Source: DATCZB01 sp035513215
GTDB taxonomy: Bacteria; Pseudomonadota; Gammaproteobacteria; Steroidobacterales; Rariloculaceae
Direction: 5' to 3'
DNA length: 64,000 nucleotides
Assembly (NCBI GenBank): GCA_035513215.1
Contig: DATKCK010000029.1
Location: 1 to 64,000 of the forward strand
Position 1 is the first letter of the stretch. Each line of letters begins with the position of its first letter. Made by a program: the position numbers and the translations under genes. Below the pieces are notes generated by a model. It made no database searches. It was not told the DNA's origin and saw only the letters and a list, made by a program, of their open reading frames with translations. This document shows positions 25,166-33,663 of the stretch, piece after piece.

Positions 25166-26565
25166 ATGGCCACCGACTCCACGGCGATCACGCGTCCGGG
25201 GTTCAGGATGCCCTTGGGATCGAGCATCGCCTTGAGCTTCCGCATCAGCTCGATCTCGCCTTCGTTTCGCGAGAGGCGAAGATATTCCCGCCGCGAGACG
25301 CCGATCCCGTGCTCCGCGGCGATCGAGCCGCCGACCTCGCTCGTGGCCTTATAAACGATCTCGCAGATCCGCTCGAGATGCTCGTGCCTGCCTGTCGTCA
25401 CCGTCAGGTGCAGGTTGTTGTCGCCGATGTGACCGAAGACGAGATTCGTGACGGAGGGAAAGGTCGTCTCGAGCGCCGATGCGGTCGTGTCGAGAAAGCC
25501 CGGCATGTCGCGGATCGGCACCGCAACGTCGAAAGCGACGAGCGGTTGCAGCAGGGCCTGGATCTCGGCGATGCCGTCGCGGATCTGCCAGAACGACTCC
25601 GCTTCGCGCTCGGACTGCGCGATCGCGGCATCGAGCACGACGCCCGATTCGAGCAGCTCGCCGAGCACGGCTTCCATTCGCTCTCGGTCGGCTGCGTGGT
25701 CCGAGCCCTCGCTTTGCACGAGCGCGTAGAGCGGATACGCGGCATCGAAAGGCGAGCGCAGCTTTGCGATATTCGAAATTACGAAATCGAAATAGCTCGC
25801 CCACATGGCCTCGAATGCACTGAGGGCGCCGCCGAGCCCGCCTTGCAGCGAATGCAGCAGCTTGACGCAGCCGGAAAAGTCCGCGATGGCGACGATGGCC
25901 GCCGTTCTCGCCGGCAGGGCCGGGTAGAGCTTGAGGACCGCGCGCGTGACGATGCCGAGCGTGCCTTCGCTGCCGATGAAGAGCTGCTTTATGTCGTAAC
26001 CGGCGTTGTTCTTGATGAGTCGGTTCATCGAGCTCAGCACCGTGCCGTCGGCGAGCACGGCCTCGAGCCCGAGAACGAGATTGCGCATCATGCCGAAGCG
26101 CAGCACCTGATTGCCGCCGGCGTTGGTCGCGATGTTGCCGCCGATGGTGCACGAGCCGCGCGCGCCGAGGTCGAGCGGGAAGAAGAGCCCGGCCTCGGCG
26201 GCCGCTTCCTGGACGACCTGCAACGGCGTTCCGGCGAGCACCGTCATCGTCATCGACTGCCTGTCGAGCGCCTCGATACCGCTGAGGCGCTCGAGTGAGA
26301 TTGCGATCTCCCCAGACCGTGGCGTCGCGCCGCCGCAGAGCCCCGTCATGCCGCCCTGGATCACGATCGCCTGGCTCGCGGCCGCGCAGGCGGCGACGGC
26401 CGCCGAGAGCTGCTCGACCGTGCGCGGGCAAAGGACGGCGCGGGGCCGGAGGGGGTTCTCGCCGCCGAAGTCGACCATGTAGCGCTCGCTGACGTCGTCG
26501 CCGACGACGCAACCGTCCGGGCCGAGCAGCTCCGCGAGCTTCCCTGTCAATGCGGTGTCGGGCAT
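25117..26565 (-). CDS. FAD-binding oxidase (GlcD / D-2-hydroxyacid dehydrogenase type)
   Basis: 482 residues. The PCMH-type FAD domain has LRPRAVLCPRTVEQLSAAVAACA, the diphosphate-binding IQGGMTGLCGGATPRSGEIAISLERL and ARGSCTIGGNIATNAGGNQVLRFGMMRNLVLGLEAVLADG. The C-terminal FAD-oxidase domain ends with the metal/substrate segment TNLVFGHIGDNNLHLTV and AEHGIGVSRREYLRL. The family oxidises D-lactate, glycolate, D-2-hydroxyglutarate and related acids and passes electrons to the respiratory chain. The last 17 codons (from MVRPLSGWPPAN) are written by the hairpin repeat, so the natural C-terminus has been replaced or extended. No GlcE/GlcF partner lies nearby. Confidence 0.92.
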   Translation of the reverse strand: MPDTALTGKLAELLGPDGCVVGDDVSERYMVDFGGENPLRPRAVLCPRTVEQLSAAVAACAAASQAIVIQGGMTGLCGGATPRSGEIAISLERLSGIEALDRQSMTMTVLAGTPLQVVQEAAAEAGLFFPLDLGARGSCTIGGNIATNAGGNQVLRFGMMRNLVLGLEAVLADGTVLSSMNRLIKNNAGYDIKQLFIGSEGTLGIVTRAVLKLYPALPARTAAIVAIADFSGCVKLLHSLQGGLGGALSAFEAMWASYFDFVISNIAKLRSPFDAAYPLYALVQSEGSDHAADRERMEAVLGELLESGVVLDAAIAQSEREAESFWQIRDGIAEIQALLQPLVAFDVAVPIRDMPGFLDTTASALETTFPSVTNLVFGHIGDNNLHLTVTTGRHEHLERICEIVYKATSEVGGSIAAEHGIGVSRREYLRLSRNEGEIELMRKLKAMLDPKGILNPGRVIAVESVAMVRPLSGWPPANLKGV

Positions 26566-26646
26566 CGAGTCGATTCACATCTACGTAAAGGCGCGAAGCG
26601 AGTTTGCAGTAAGATTGGCGGCGTTCCAAGCCGAGACGAATCGATC

Positions 26647-27414
26647 GTGCGGGTCAAGGAGTTTTGCAGGGAGTTTTTCTACGGTACCGGAGAGCTCGGC
26701 GCTCGCGGGCGTTACATCATGCTCGTGATCGACGTTGCCATCGTCCTGTACTTCATCGTTACGACGTTTTTGCCGCTCTATGACTGGATCGTCTTCACTG
26801 ATCGCATTATCGGCGTGATCCTGATCGCGGAGCTCGCCGGGCGCATCATTGCCGACTCGGACAAGATGGGGCTCTTGTCGAAGCCGCTGGCACTGCTCGA
26901 TATTGCAATTATCGTCTCGCTGTTTCTCCCCGATATCGTCGGCAATTTCGCGTTCCTGCGCGTGGTTCGCGCGATGCGCGTGGTTCGCTCGTATTACGTG
27001 ACGCGGCAGTTGAAGAGTCATTTCCGATTCTTCGCGAGAAACGACGAGGTCATCTTCAGCGGTCTCAACCTGCTCGTCTTCGTCTTCGTCGTGACGGCCT
27101 TCGTCTTCGTCCTGCAGCAGGAATCGAACGACTCGATCGATAACTACATCGATGCCCTCTATTTCACGGTCACGACGCTGACGACGACGGGTTTCGGCGA
27201 CGTGATTCTCGTTGGCAGCCAGGGCAGGCTGCTTGCGATCGTCATCATGGTCGTCGGCGTCGCGCTTTTCATTCGCCTCGTGCAGACGATCTTCAGGCCG
27301 AGCAAGATACGATACGAGTGCCCGCAATGCGGCCTGACGCGGCACGACGTCGACTCCGTCTACTGCAAGCACTGCGGCCACGAGCTGCACATCCGCACCG
27401 AGGGGATTACCTAG
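26647..27414 (+). CDS. Voltage-gated-like K+ channel family protein with C-terminal zinc ribbon
   Basis: 255 residues with a six-helix voltage-gated channel layout. S1-S3 lie at about 24-45, 48-68 and 80-100, an S4-like helix has regularly spaced Arg (FLRVVRAMRVVRSYYVTRQLK, 103-123), S5 is at about 138-158, and a pore helix with selectivity filter TTTGFGD (179-185) precedes S6 (193-213). The filter has Phe in place of the common Tyr (GYGD), as in some K+ channels. After S6 a zinc ribbon, C225PQC228 with C240KHC243, ends the protein. Such a ribbon on a channel may sense metal or redox state or aid assembly. GTG start. The stop overlaps the convergent gene by 4 bp. Confidence 0.85.
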   Translation: MRVKEFCREFFYGTGELGARGRYIMLVIDVAIVLYFIVTTFLPLYDWIVFTDRIIGVILIAELAGRIIADSDKMGLLSKPLALLDIAIIVSLFLPDIVGNFAFLRVVRAMRVVRSYYVTRQLKSHFRFFARNDEVIFSGLNLLVFVFVVTAFVFVLQQESNDSIDNYIDALYFTVTTLTTTGFGDVILVGSQGRLLAIVIMVVGVALFIRLVQTIFRPSKIRYECPQCGLTRHDVDSVYCKHCGHELHIRTEGIT

Positions 27415-28304
27415 CTTGCGACGAGCGCCCTGAGCGCCGCGATATGCGCCGGTGTGGTGCCGCAGCAGCCGCCGACGAGCGTTGCGCCTCGCTCGAGCCA
27501 GCTCCGCGCAGCGGCGGCGTAGCTTGCGGCGTCGATCGGCTCGGATCGCGAAACGGCGGGATCCTCGGCATAGGGCACTTCGGCATAGGCGCCGATCGGG
27601 CCCGTCCAGCGCGCGGCGAGCTCCCCCAACGCCCGGTCGATCGCATTGATCGGCGAATGCATGAGAGCAATGCCTTCGGGCTCGAACGGCAAGACGGCGT
27701 CGAGCACGCCAGCGAACGGCTGCCCGGGATCGTCGAACGCCACGAGGCGTCCGTTTCGATCAAGGCGGCAGCTCAGACCGATCCAGAATGGCAGGCCCGA
27801 CGCGCGCGCCGCGTGGCAGGCCCGCGGAGCGTGCTCCGAGTCCTGCATCATCTCGAGCAGGATCAGATCGACGCCGTTGTCGACGAAGCACGCGGCGAGC
27901 TCTGAATAGGCGTCGGACTCGGCATCGGGCTCGGGCCAGGCGGCGGCACCGAGCGACGGCGGCAGGCACGAGAGCGAGGCGGCAACGGCGATTTCGCCGT
28001 CCGCGGATTCGGCCGCGCGCCGCGCCGCGGTGATTGCCGCTCGATTGATCTCTTCGAATTGCGCATCGAGCCCGGCGCTCGCGAGCACGAAGCGCGAGGT
28101 CGCGAACGTGTTGGCCGTGACGATGTCGGCGCCGGCCCGGATGAAGTCGTCGTGGATTCGCGTCAGGAGTTCCGCGTGCGTGAGATTCGCCACGGCGCTC
28201 CAGCAGTGCTCGGAAAGCGGGATCTTGCGACGGCGTAGCTCGCTGCCCGTGCCGCCGTCGAGTATCCGAATCGTACGATCGTCGCTCCAGCGAGCTTGCA
28301 TCAT
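27411..28304 (-). CDS. Homocysteine S-methyltransferase family protein
   Basis: 297 residues, single TIM-barrel of the MmuM/MHT type. N-terminal ILDGGTGSELRRRKIPL, TANTFATSRFVLASAG and the C-terminal zinc motif GGCCGTTPAHIAAL (Cys280, Cys281) fit the family, which moves a methyl group from S-methylmethionine or a betaine to homocysteine. The first zinc cysteine, normally in a GxNC segment, is not present: the aligned stretch reads IALMHSPIN, placing His216 there. Zinc may be held by His-Cys-Cys, or the activity may differ. Divergent from purN across 49 bp. Confidence 0.85.
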   Translation of the reverse strand: MMQARWSDDRTIRILDGGTGSELRRRKIPLSEHCWSAVANLTHAELLTRIHDDFIRAGADIVTANTFATSRFVLASAGLDAQFEEINRAAITAARRAAESADGEIAVAASLSCLPPSLGAAAWPEPDAESDAYSELAACFVDNGVDLILLEMMQDSEHAPRACHAARASGLPFWIGLSCRLDRNGRLVAFDDPGQPFAGVLDAVLPFEPEGIALMHSPINAIDRALGELAARWTGPIGAYAEVPYAEDPAVSRSEPIDAASYAAAARSWLERGATLVGGCCGTTPAHIAALRALVAS

Positions 28305-28353
28305 GGTGCTATGCTAAACCGTCGCACCAGCCTCCGGGGCAGCAGCAGCCGAC

Positions 28354-28998
28354 ATGACCGAGCCAGAACCTGCCCGAGCGAGGCTGCGCATCGCCGTGCT
28401 GGCGTCGGGCTCGGGAACGACGCTGCAGGCCGTCATCGACGCCTGCGAGGACGGCTCCCTCGACGGCGCGGTCGTTCTCGTCATCAGCAACAACAGCGGC
28501 TCCGGTGCGATGCAGAGGGCGAGGCGGCACGGCATTCCCGCCGTTCATCTCAGCGGATGCACGCATCCGGCACCCGGCGACCTCGATCGGGCGTTCGTCG
28601 AGACGCTGGATCGGCACGAGCCCGACCTCGTGCTGCTCGCTGGTTACATGAAGAGGCTCGGCACGCGCGTGCTCGAGGCATTCGGCGGCCGTATGATCAA
28701 TACGCATCCGTCGCTGCTGCCGAAGTTCGGCGGGCAGGGGATGTACGGCGGTCATGTCCACGCCGCCGTGATCGCTTCAGGCGAGAACGAGACCGGCGTT
28801 TCGGTGCATCTCATCGACCGTGACTACGATACGGGCGAAGTGCTCGCGCAGCGCAGGCTTCCGGTCGAGCCGGACGATAATGCCGCGTCGCTGGCCGCCA
28901 GGGTCCAGGCCGTAGAGCGTCCGTTTCTCGTCGAGGTGCTCGGGCGTATCGCATCGGGAACGATTCGGCTACCGGACCGCCGGGAGGCGCATCGATGA
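28354..28998 (+). CDS. purN: Phosphoribosylglycinamide formyltransferase
   Basis: 214 residues. It transfers a formyl group from 10-formyl-THF to GAR, step three of purine synthesis. Family features: RIAVLASGSGTTLQAVIDAC (phosphate loop), VVLVISNN, LVLLAGYMKRLG, the catalytic Asn-His pair in MINTHPSLLPKFGGQGMYG, and the catalytic Asp region TGVSVHLIDRDYDTGEVLAQ. It is not beside purM, its common partner. The N-terminus before RIAVLASG is about ten residues longer than average. Confidence 0.93.
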   Translation: MTEPEPARARLRIAVLASGSGTTLQAVIDACEDGSLDGAVVLVISNNSGSGAMQRARRHGIPAVHLSGCTHPAPGDLDRAFVETLDRHEPDLVLLAGYMKRLGTRVLEAFGGRMINTHPSLLPKFGGQGMYGGHVHAAVIASGENETGVSVHLIDRDYDTGEVLAQRRLPVEPDDNAASLAARVQAVERPFLVEVLGRIASGTIRLPDRREAHR

Positions 28999-29086
28999 CG
29001 CGAAGGCCGGGACGGCTGGTCTTTTGCTCGAGGTTGGTAGTACGGTAGCGGTCGCAAACCGAGAATCTGCCGGGGGGTGAGCTGTC

Positions 29087-31180
29087 TTGATCGCGTGTGG
29101 AGTACGAAAGCGCCTGTCGGGCGGAGCGGTGCTGGTGCTCGTCGCCTTTGCCGCCAACGGGCAGAATCTCGGGCGCGACTGGACCTCGATCAGCAACGAG
29201 CGTCTGCACGAACCCGGCGACGGCGACTGGCTGAGCTACCGGCGCACCTACGACGTCACGGGATACAGCCCGCTGACCGAGATCGATCGGCGCAACGTCG
29301 ACGAGCTGCGTCTGGTCTGGGCCTATTCGATGCGCGACAGCGGACGTTGGGTCGTGACGCCGATCGTCGCGAACGGCCTCATGTATGTCGTCGAAGGCTC
29401 GGGCAGAGTCGCCGCGCTCGATGCCCTGACCGGCGAGCTCGTCTGGGAGCAAAGCCGAGGCCTTCCCGACGATATTCGCGCGTCCGAGGCCGCCGGGCGC
29501 CATCGCGGCGTCTCGATTTACGGCGACACGATCTACTGGCCGACGGCCGACAGCTTCCTGACCGCGCTCGATGCGCGAACCGGCGTGGTTCTCTGGGAAG
29601 TCCAGACCGCCGACTACCGCGACGGCGAGGGCCATGCGCATCCGCCGCTGATCGCCGACGGCAAGGTGTTTCTCGGCATGGCCGGCGGCGACTTCGCGGC
29701 GCGCGGCAAGCTGCATGCATTCGACGCCGAAACCGGCGAGCGGCTCTGGACGTTCTACACGATCCCGGGCCCCGAGGACCCCGGCGCGGAGACCTGGGAC
29801 TGGGAGGCCGATTTTCCGCCGGCCGGCGCCGCCACCTGGAACACGATCAGCTTCGATCCCGAGCTCAACCTCGTCTATGCGTCGACGGGGCAGCCCTCGC
29901 CGTGGACGACGGCGACGCGAGGCCTCGGCGACTCGCTCTATACGAACAGCATCGTCGCGCTCGATGCCGATTCGGGCGAGCTTCGCTGGCACTTCCAGCT
30001 CGTGCCGGCCGACGAATGGGACCGCGCTGCCTACGAAAGCATGCTCGTCGATCTGCCGATCGACGGTGTCATGCGGAAAGCCCTGATCCAGACTGGGAAG
30101 ATCGGCTGGGGCGTCGTGCTCGATCGCGAGACGGGCGAGTTCCTGCATGCGTTCAGGACGGCCTACGACAACACGATCACGGGCTGGACCGAAGAGGGCA
30201 GGGCCATCTACGATCCGAAGACGATTCCGCAGATCGCCGATGTCGATTCCGGCCGGGTCTTCGAGATCTGCCCGCACATTCATGGCGCGCGCAATCTTCA
30301 GGCTCCGAGCTATAGCCCCGCGACCGGTCTTTATTACCTCGGCGTCAACAACTCCTGCATGAACGCGCTCGTCGTGACGCCGGTCATGAGCCCCTTCGGT
30401 CTGACGGGCGTCTCGTATACGGCGTCGCTGGCGCCGGGCTACGACTTCGTCGGCGAGTTCGTCGCGTTCGATCCCGTGACCGGCGAGCGCGAGTGGGTCT
30501 ATCGTCCCTTGAGCGGCGCGCCGATGTCCGCGTCGGCGCTTTCGACGGCCGGCGGGATTGTCTTCGGCGGCACGTCGGATCGTCAGCTTTTCGCGCTGAA
30601 CGACGAGACGGGCGAGCTGCTCTGGCAGACGCGCCTTAACGGCGACGTCTCCGGCGCCCCGATCACTTACGAGATCGACGGCAAGCAGTACCTCGCCGTC
30701 ACGGCCGGCGGGCGGATCGCGCAAACGACGACGCTCGGGCGGCTCGTCGGCGTCGACGTGCCGCAAGGCTCGGGCGTCGTCTGGGTCTTCGCGCTGCCCG
30801 AGCGCGGGCCGCGAGAGGTGCCGCGTCCCGCGAGGCTCGATGCGCCCGAGCTATCGGTCAACGACGGCGTCTATCAGCCGGCTCAGGCCGATCAGGGCGA
30901 GCAGATCTTTGCTCAGGAATGCCTTGTCTGTCACGAACCCGAAATCTATACGGGCGCGAACCTGACCGCGAAGTGGGGCGGCGGGACCCTGAGCGATATC
31001 TATCAGGACATCTCGCTGACGATGCCGCCGGCCAACCCACGGGGGCTGACACCGGTCAGCTATTCCAGCATCGTCGCGTATTTCCTCAGGGAGTCCAGCT
31101 ACCCTTCGGGTGACACGAATCTGCCGGGCAGTGCTTTCGGGCTCGGCAACATCTCGATAGAGGAACCGGCCGAGCCCTGA
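29087..31180 (+). CDS. PQQ-dependent dehydrogenase fused to cytochrome c
   Basis: 697 residues: signal peptide (GGAVLVLVAFAANG, cut before QNL), an eight-bladed PQQ propeller with repeated ALDAxTGxxxW W-motifs, and a C-terminal cytochrome c with CLVCH at 612-616 and a Met ligand in LTMPPANP. It is a periplasmic quinohemoprotein oxidising an alcohol or similar substrate. The general-base Asp is probably Asp312 (DEWDRAA); the residue two after it is Ala, so the extra Asp of lanthanide enzymes is absent. The Ca-site Asn of the GNPxPW type motif appears as Gln269 (TGQPSPW), and the vicinal Cys pair before the RGV strand is missing (GRHRGVSIYGD). A divergent subfamily. TTG start after GGGGGGTGAG. 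Confidence 0.85.
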   Translation: MIACGVRKRLSGGAVLVLVAFAANGQNLGRDWTSISNERLHEPGDGDWLSYRRTYDVTGYSPLTEIDRRNVDELRLVWAYSMRDSGRWVVTPIVANGLMYVVEGSGRVAALDALTGELVWEQSRGLPDDIRASEAAGRHRGVSIYGDTIYWPTADSFLTALDARTGVVLWEVQTADYRDGEGHAHPPLIADGKVFLGMAGGDFAARGKLHAFDAETGERLWTFYTIPGPEDPGAETWDWEADFPPAGAATWNTISFDPELNLVYASTGQPSPWTTATRGLGDSLYTNSIVALDADSGELRWHFQLVPADEWDRAAYESMLVDLPIDGVMRKALIQTGKIGWGVVLDRETGEFLHAFRTAYDNTITGWTEEGRAIYDPKTIPQIADVDSGRVFEICPHIHGARNLQAPSYSPATGLYYLGVNNSCMNALVVTPVMSPFGLTGVSYTASLAPGYDFVGEFVAFDPVTGEREWVYRPLSGAPMSASALSTAGGIVFGGTSDRQLFALNDETGELLWQTRLNGDVSGAPITYEIDGKQYLAVTAGGRIAQTTTLGRLVGVDVPQGSGVVWVFALPERGPREVPRPARLDAPELSVNDGVYQPAQADQGEQIFAQECLVCHEPEIYTGANLTAKWGGGTLSDIYQDISLTMPPANPRGLTPVSYSSIVAYFLRESSYPSGDTNLPGSAFGLGNISIEEPAEP

Positions 31181-31221
31181 TCAGGGTCCTTGGCAGACAA
31201 GAAATAGGGGGTAAGCGAATA

Positions 31222-31656
31222 ATGGATTGGTTCAAGAGCATTTGGCCAGCTCGCATCCTCGTTATCGCGGGATTCCTGTTTGGCTGGAACAGCCTGGGCG
31301 CGACGGTGGGGCACATGGGCAACGAAGCCTTCCTGCTCGTGCCCGAGTCGCCGGTCGGTCAGACGCATAGCTGGCATCACTTCTTTCGGGAGCTCGGCGG
31401 CGACTTCGGGGCGATGGCGGCGATCCTCGTGATCCTGTTCGCCGCGCCGAAGTATCGGACGCCCGTGACCTGGTGGGTCATGTTGATACTGATGATCGGG
31501 TTCTACGCCCCATTCTGGGTCGGCGTTCCCTTCATGGCCGAGCTCGCCGCGCCGAATCTGCAGGCCGAGATCAATCATCTGGCGATGGCGGTGCCCGCGC
31601 TGATCGGATGCTTTCTCGCGTGGCCGCATTTCATGCGGCGGGGGCACACGTTATAG
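31222..31656 (+). CDS. Small four-helix membrane protein, unknown
   Basis: 144 residues with about four hydrophobic segments: 10-27, 56-73, 80-103 and 117-137. Polar residues cluster in the first loop (GHMGNEAFLLVPESPVGQTHSWHHFFREL), with several His that could be metal or heme ligands (His35, His53, His56, His57). I do not recognise the family. It begins 41 bp after the PQQ dehydrogenase on the same strand, with GGGGGTAAGCG before its ATG, so it may be the dehydrogenase's membrane electron-transfer or anchor partner. That is inference from position only. Confidence 0.6.
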   Translation: MDWFKSIWPARILVIAGFLFGWNSLGATVGHMGNEAFLLVPESPVGQTHSWHHFFRELGGDFGAMAAILVILFAAPKYRTPVTWWVMLILMIGFYAPFWVGVPFMAELAAPNLQAEINHLAMAVPALIGCFLAWPHFMRRGHTL

Positions 31657-31669
31657 GCGTCGTCATCGC

Positions 31670-32221
31670 TCAGTCGAGGACGTCACTGCTCGGCGCGAGA
31701 TAGCGCAGGAACTCCTCCTCGAACGCGAGCAATCGCATGTCGGTGATCCGGTCGACGTAGAGCTTGCCGTCGAGGTGGTCGAATTCGTGCTGAAACACGG
31801 TCGCGACAAAGCCCTCAAGCTCGATCGCCCGGGGGTTTCCGTCGATGTCGAGGTAGTCGACACGAACCTTCTGCGGCCGCTCGACGAATCCGCGGAGCCC
31901 GGGAACCGAGAGGCAGCCCTCCCAGAAGCCGCGCGATTCCGTCTCGAGCACCGTAATCGTTGGGTTGAAGAAGACGGTCAGCGGCATCTCGGGCACGTCG
32001 CCGTAGCGCGTGCCGCTCTCGGGGATCTCGACGATGGCGATCCGTACCGATTCGCCGACCTGAGGCGCGGCGAGACCGATACCGCCGTAGTCGTGCAGCG
32101 TGTCGATCATGTCGGCGATGAGAAGCCGCGTCTCGAAGCTTTCGATCGCCGCGGGATCGATCGGGTCGGCGGGGCGCCTCAAGACCGGATGCCCCATGCG
32201 CAGGACTTTGCGAACGGCCAT
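31670..32221 (-). CDS. def: Peptide deformylase
   Basis: 183 residues. It removes the N-formyl group from new proteins. All three motifs are present: GGIGLAAPQVG (46-56), EGCLSVPG with metal ligand Cys103, and QHEFDHLDG with His145, Glu146 and His149. The C-terminus is short and the sequence ends FEEEFLRYLAPSSDVLD. It is not linked to fmt, so it may be a second copy in the genome. It is divergent from the SRAP gene across 74 bp. Confidence 0.95.
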   Translation of the reverse strand: MAVRKVLRMGHPVLRRPADPIDPAAIESFETRLLIADMIDTLHDYGGIGLAAPQVGESVRIAIVEIPESGTRYGDVPEMPLTVFFNPTITVLETESRGFWEGCLSVPGLRGFVERPQKVRVDYLDIDGNPRAIELEGFVATVFQHEFDHLDGKLYVDRITDMRLLAFEEEFLRYLAPSSDVLD

Positions 32222-32295
32222 GGCTTTCGTCCGGACTCGCTATCACTCGAATCGTTGCTAATCTAGGCTCAAGTGTAACGGTATCCAACGAACCG

Positions 32296-32931
32296 ATGTG
32301 CGGCCGCTATCTGACGCCCGGAGAAGCCGATCTCGAGCGGGCCTGGGACCTGAAGCTCCCCGCGGATTACCGGCAGTCGTTCAATCTCGCGCCGAGCCAG
32401 CGCGCGCCGGTCGTGCGCCCCGATCGCGAAGGCGCGAGAGAGCTTGCGCTGGTCGTCTGGGGCTTCAGGCCGCAGTGGGCGAAGCGCGCGTGGATCAATG
32501 CGCGGTCGGAGACGGTCTTTACGTCGCGCGCCTTCGAGCACGCCGCGAGGCGTCATCGTTGCCTCGTTCTGGCGCTCGGCTGGTACGAGTGGCAGGGGGA
32601 GAAGGCGCCGAAGCAGCCTTGGCTATTTCACGTCGACGGATTCCGGCCGTTCGCTTTCGCCGGCATCTGGACCCCAGGCGGTCCCGAGCTGCCGCATTCG
32701 TTTGCGATTCTGACGACCGATGCGCCGCCCGCGCTCGCCGGTATCCACGACCGGATGCCGGTGGTCGTCAACGAGGCCGATTACGCGCGCTGGCTCGCAC
32801 CCGATTGCGGCGAAGCGGAGGCGCAAGCGATTCTCGGCAACAACCGGTCCGACATGGCGTTCTACAAGGTGTCGCCTTACGTCAACAAGCCCGAGCACAA
32901 CGACGCAGCCTGTATCCGACCGGTGGAGTGA
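32296..32931 (+). CDS. SRAP/HMCES family protein (YedK type)
   Basis: 211 residues. These proteins crosslink to abasic sites in single-stranded DNA through Cys2, forming a stable thiazolidine that shields the lesion. The sequence starts MCGRYLTP (Cys2 exposed after Met removal) and has VVWGFRPQWAK, the NARSET motif with its catalytic Asn, CLVLALGWYEWQ with the active-site Glu, and IHDRMPVVV with the conserved His. The start is fixed by the need for Cys2. It is close to the divergent def gene. Confidence 0.93.
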   Translation: MCGRYLTPGEADLERAWDLKLPADYRQSFNLAPSQRAPVVRPDREGARELALVVWGFRPQWAKRAWINARSETVFTSRAFEHAARRHRCLVLALGWYEWQGEKAPKQPWLFHVDGFRPFAFAGIWTPGGPELPHSFAILTTDAPPALAGIHDRMPVVVNEADYARWLAPDCGEAEAQAILGNNRSDMAFYKVSPYVNKPEHNDAACIRPVE

Positions 32932-32948
32932 AGCGGAGCCAGGCGCCG

Positions 32949-33602
32949 CTAGGCGCCGAGCAGGTACATCTGGCCCGCCGTCCCGATTCGATGACCGCTC
33001 TTCTTCGTGAACGCCTCGCTGCCGGCTTCGATGAGTTTGAGCTCGAGGAGTCGTCGAATCACGGGCTTGAGGTTTTGCCTCGTTTGCCTCAGGCGTGTCG
33101 CGAGCTCGTCGAGCGTCATGACGTCGCCGTCCTCGAGGCCCGACAGGCAGCGCAGCACGGCGGTCTCGATGTTCGCGAGAACGACCGATTCGACGACGAG
33201 ATCGTCGCTTCGCTCGGCGCGGAACCTCGAGTTGATCAGCGCGACCGTGCGGCGTCTCAGGATCCGAACCTGCCGCTTGAGCTCCTCATGGCGGCCGAGC
33301 GCCCAGGAGGTCAGTCGGCGGTCAAATTCGCGAATCGCATTCAGCAGGCTGCCGGCTACGATGATGGCTGCGAGCCAGATCAGAACGGACGCCCAGATCG
33401 AGACGGCGCCGCCGTAGTCCTCGCTGCCGAGCTCGAAGAACTCCGCGACGCCGGGCGCGTGATTGATCAGGAGATAGAGAAACGCGTCGCCCGGCAGGAG
33501 CAGGATCTCGAGCGACCACGATCCGAGATCGCCGATCGTGATGCGGCCGTCACCGTTGATATCGGCGCCGAGCCTTACCCAAAGAGAGTCGTCTTCGTTC
33601 AT
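32949..33602 (-). CDS. Single-pass membrane protein with EF-hand loop and C-terminal winged helix
   Basis: 217 residues, family unknown. Residues 14-25 (DINGDGRITIGD) form a canonical EF-hand/dockerin calcium loop. A hydrophobic segment follows at about 66-88 (VSIWASVLIWLAAIIVAGSLLN), then a basic helical linker (FDRRLTSWALGRHEELKRQVRILRRR). The last 75 residues, LVVESVVLANIETAVLRCLSGLEDGDVMTLDELATRLRQ and on, look like a MarR/ArsR-type winged helix (TRQNLKPVIRRLLELKLIE). The layout suggests an outside calcium or surface sensor tied to a cytoplasmic DNA-binding domain, a one-component regulator. A perfect CRP-type palindrome lies 62 bp upstream. Confidence 0.7.
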   Translation of the reverse strand: MNEDDSLWVRLGADINGDGRITIGDLGSWSLEILLLPGDAFLYLLINHAPGVAEFFELGSEDYGGAVSIWASVLIWLAAIIVAGSLLNAIREFDRRLTSWALGRHEELKRQVRILRRRTVALINSRFRAERSDDLVVESVVLANIETAVLRCLSGLEDGDVMTLDELATRLRQTRQNLKPVIRRLLELKLIEAGSEAFTKKSGHRIGTAGQMYLLGA

Positions 33603-33663
33603 GAGCAGCCCCGACTGGCACTGCGTTTATGAACCTATCTTGGCACCGGCCAAGAGCGCGGCA

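Noticed and set aside
28811..30766. Open frame of 651 codons on the minus strand
   Set aside because: Antisense to purN and the PQQ dehydrogenase, with shadow-type composition.
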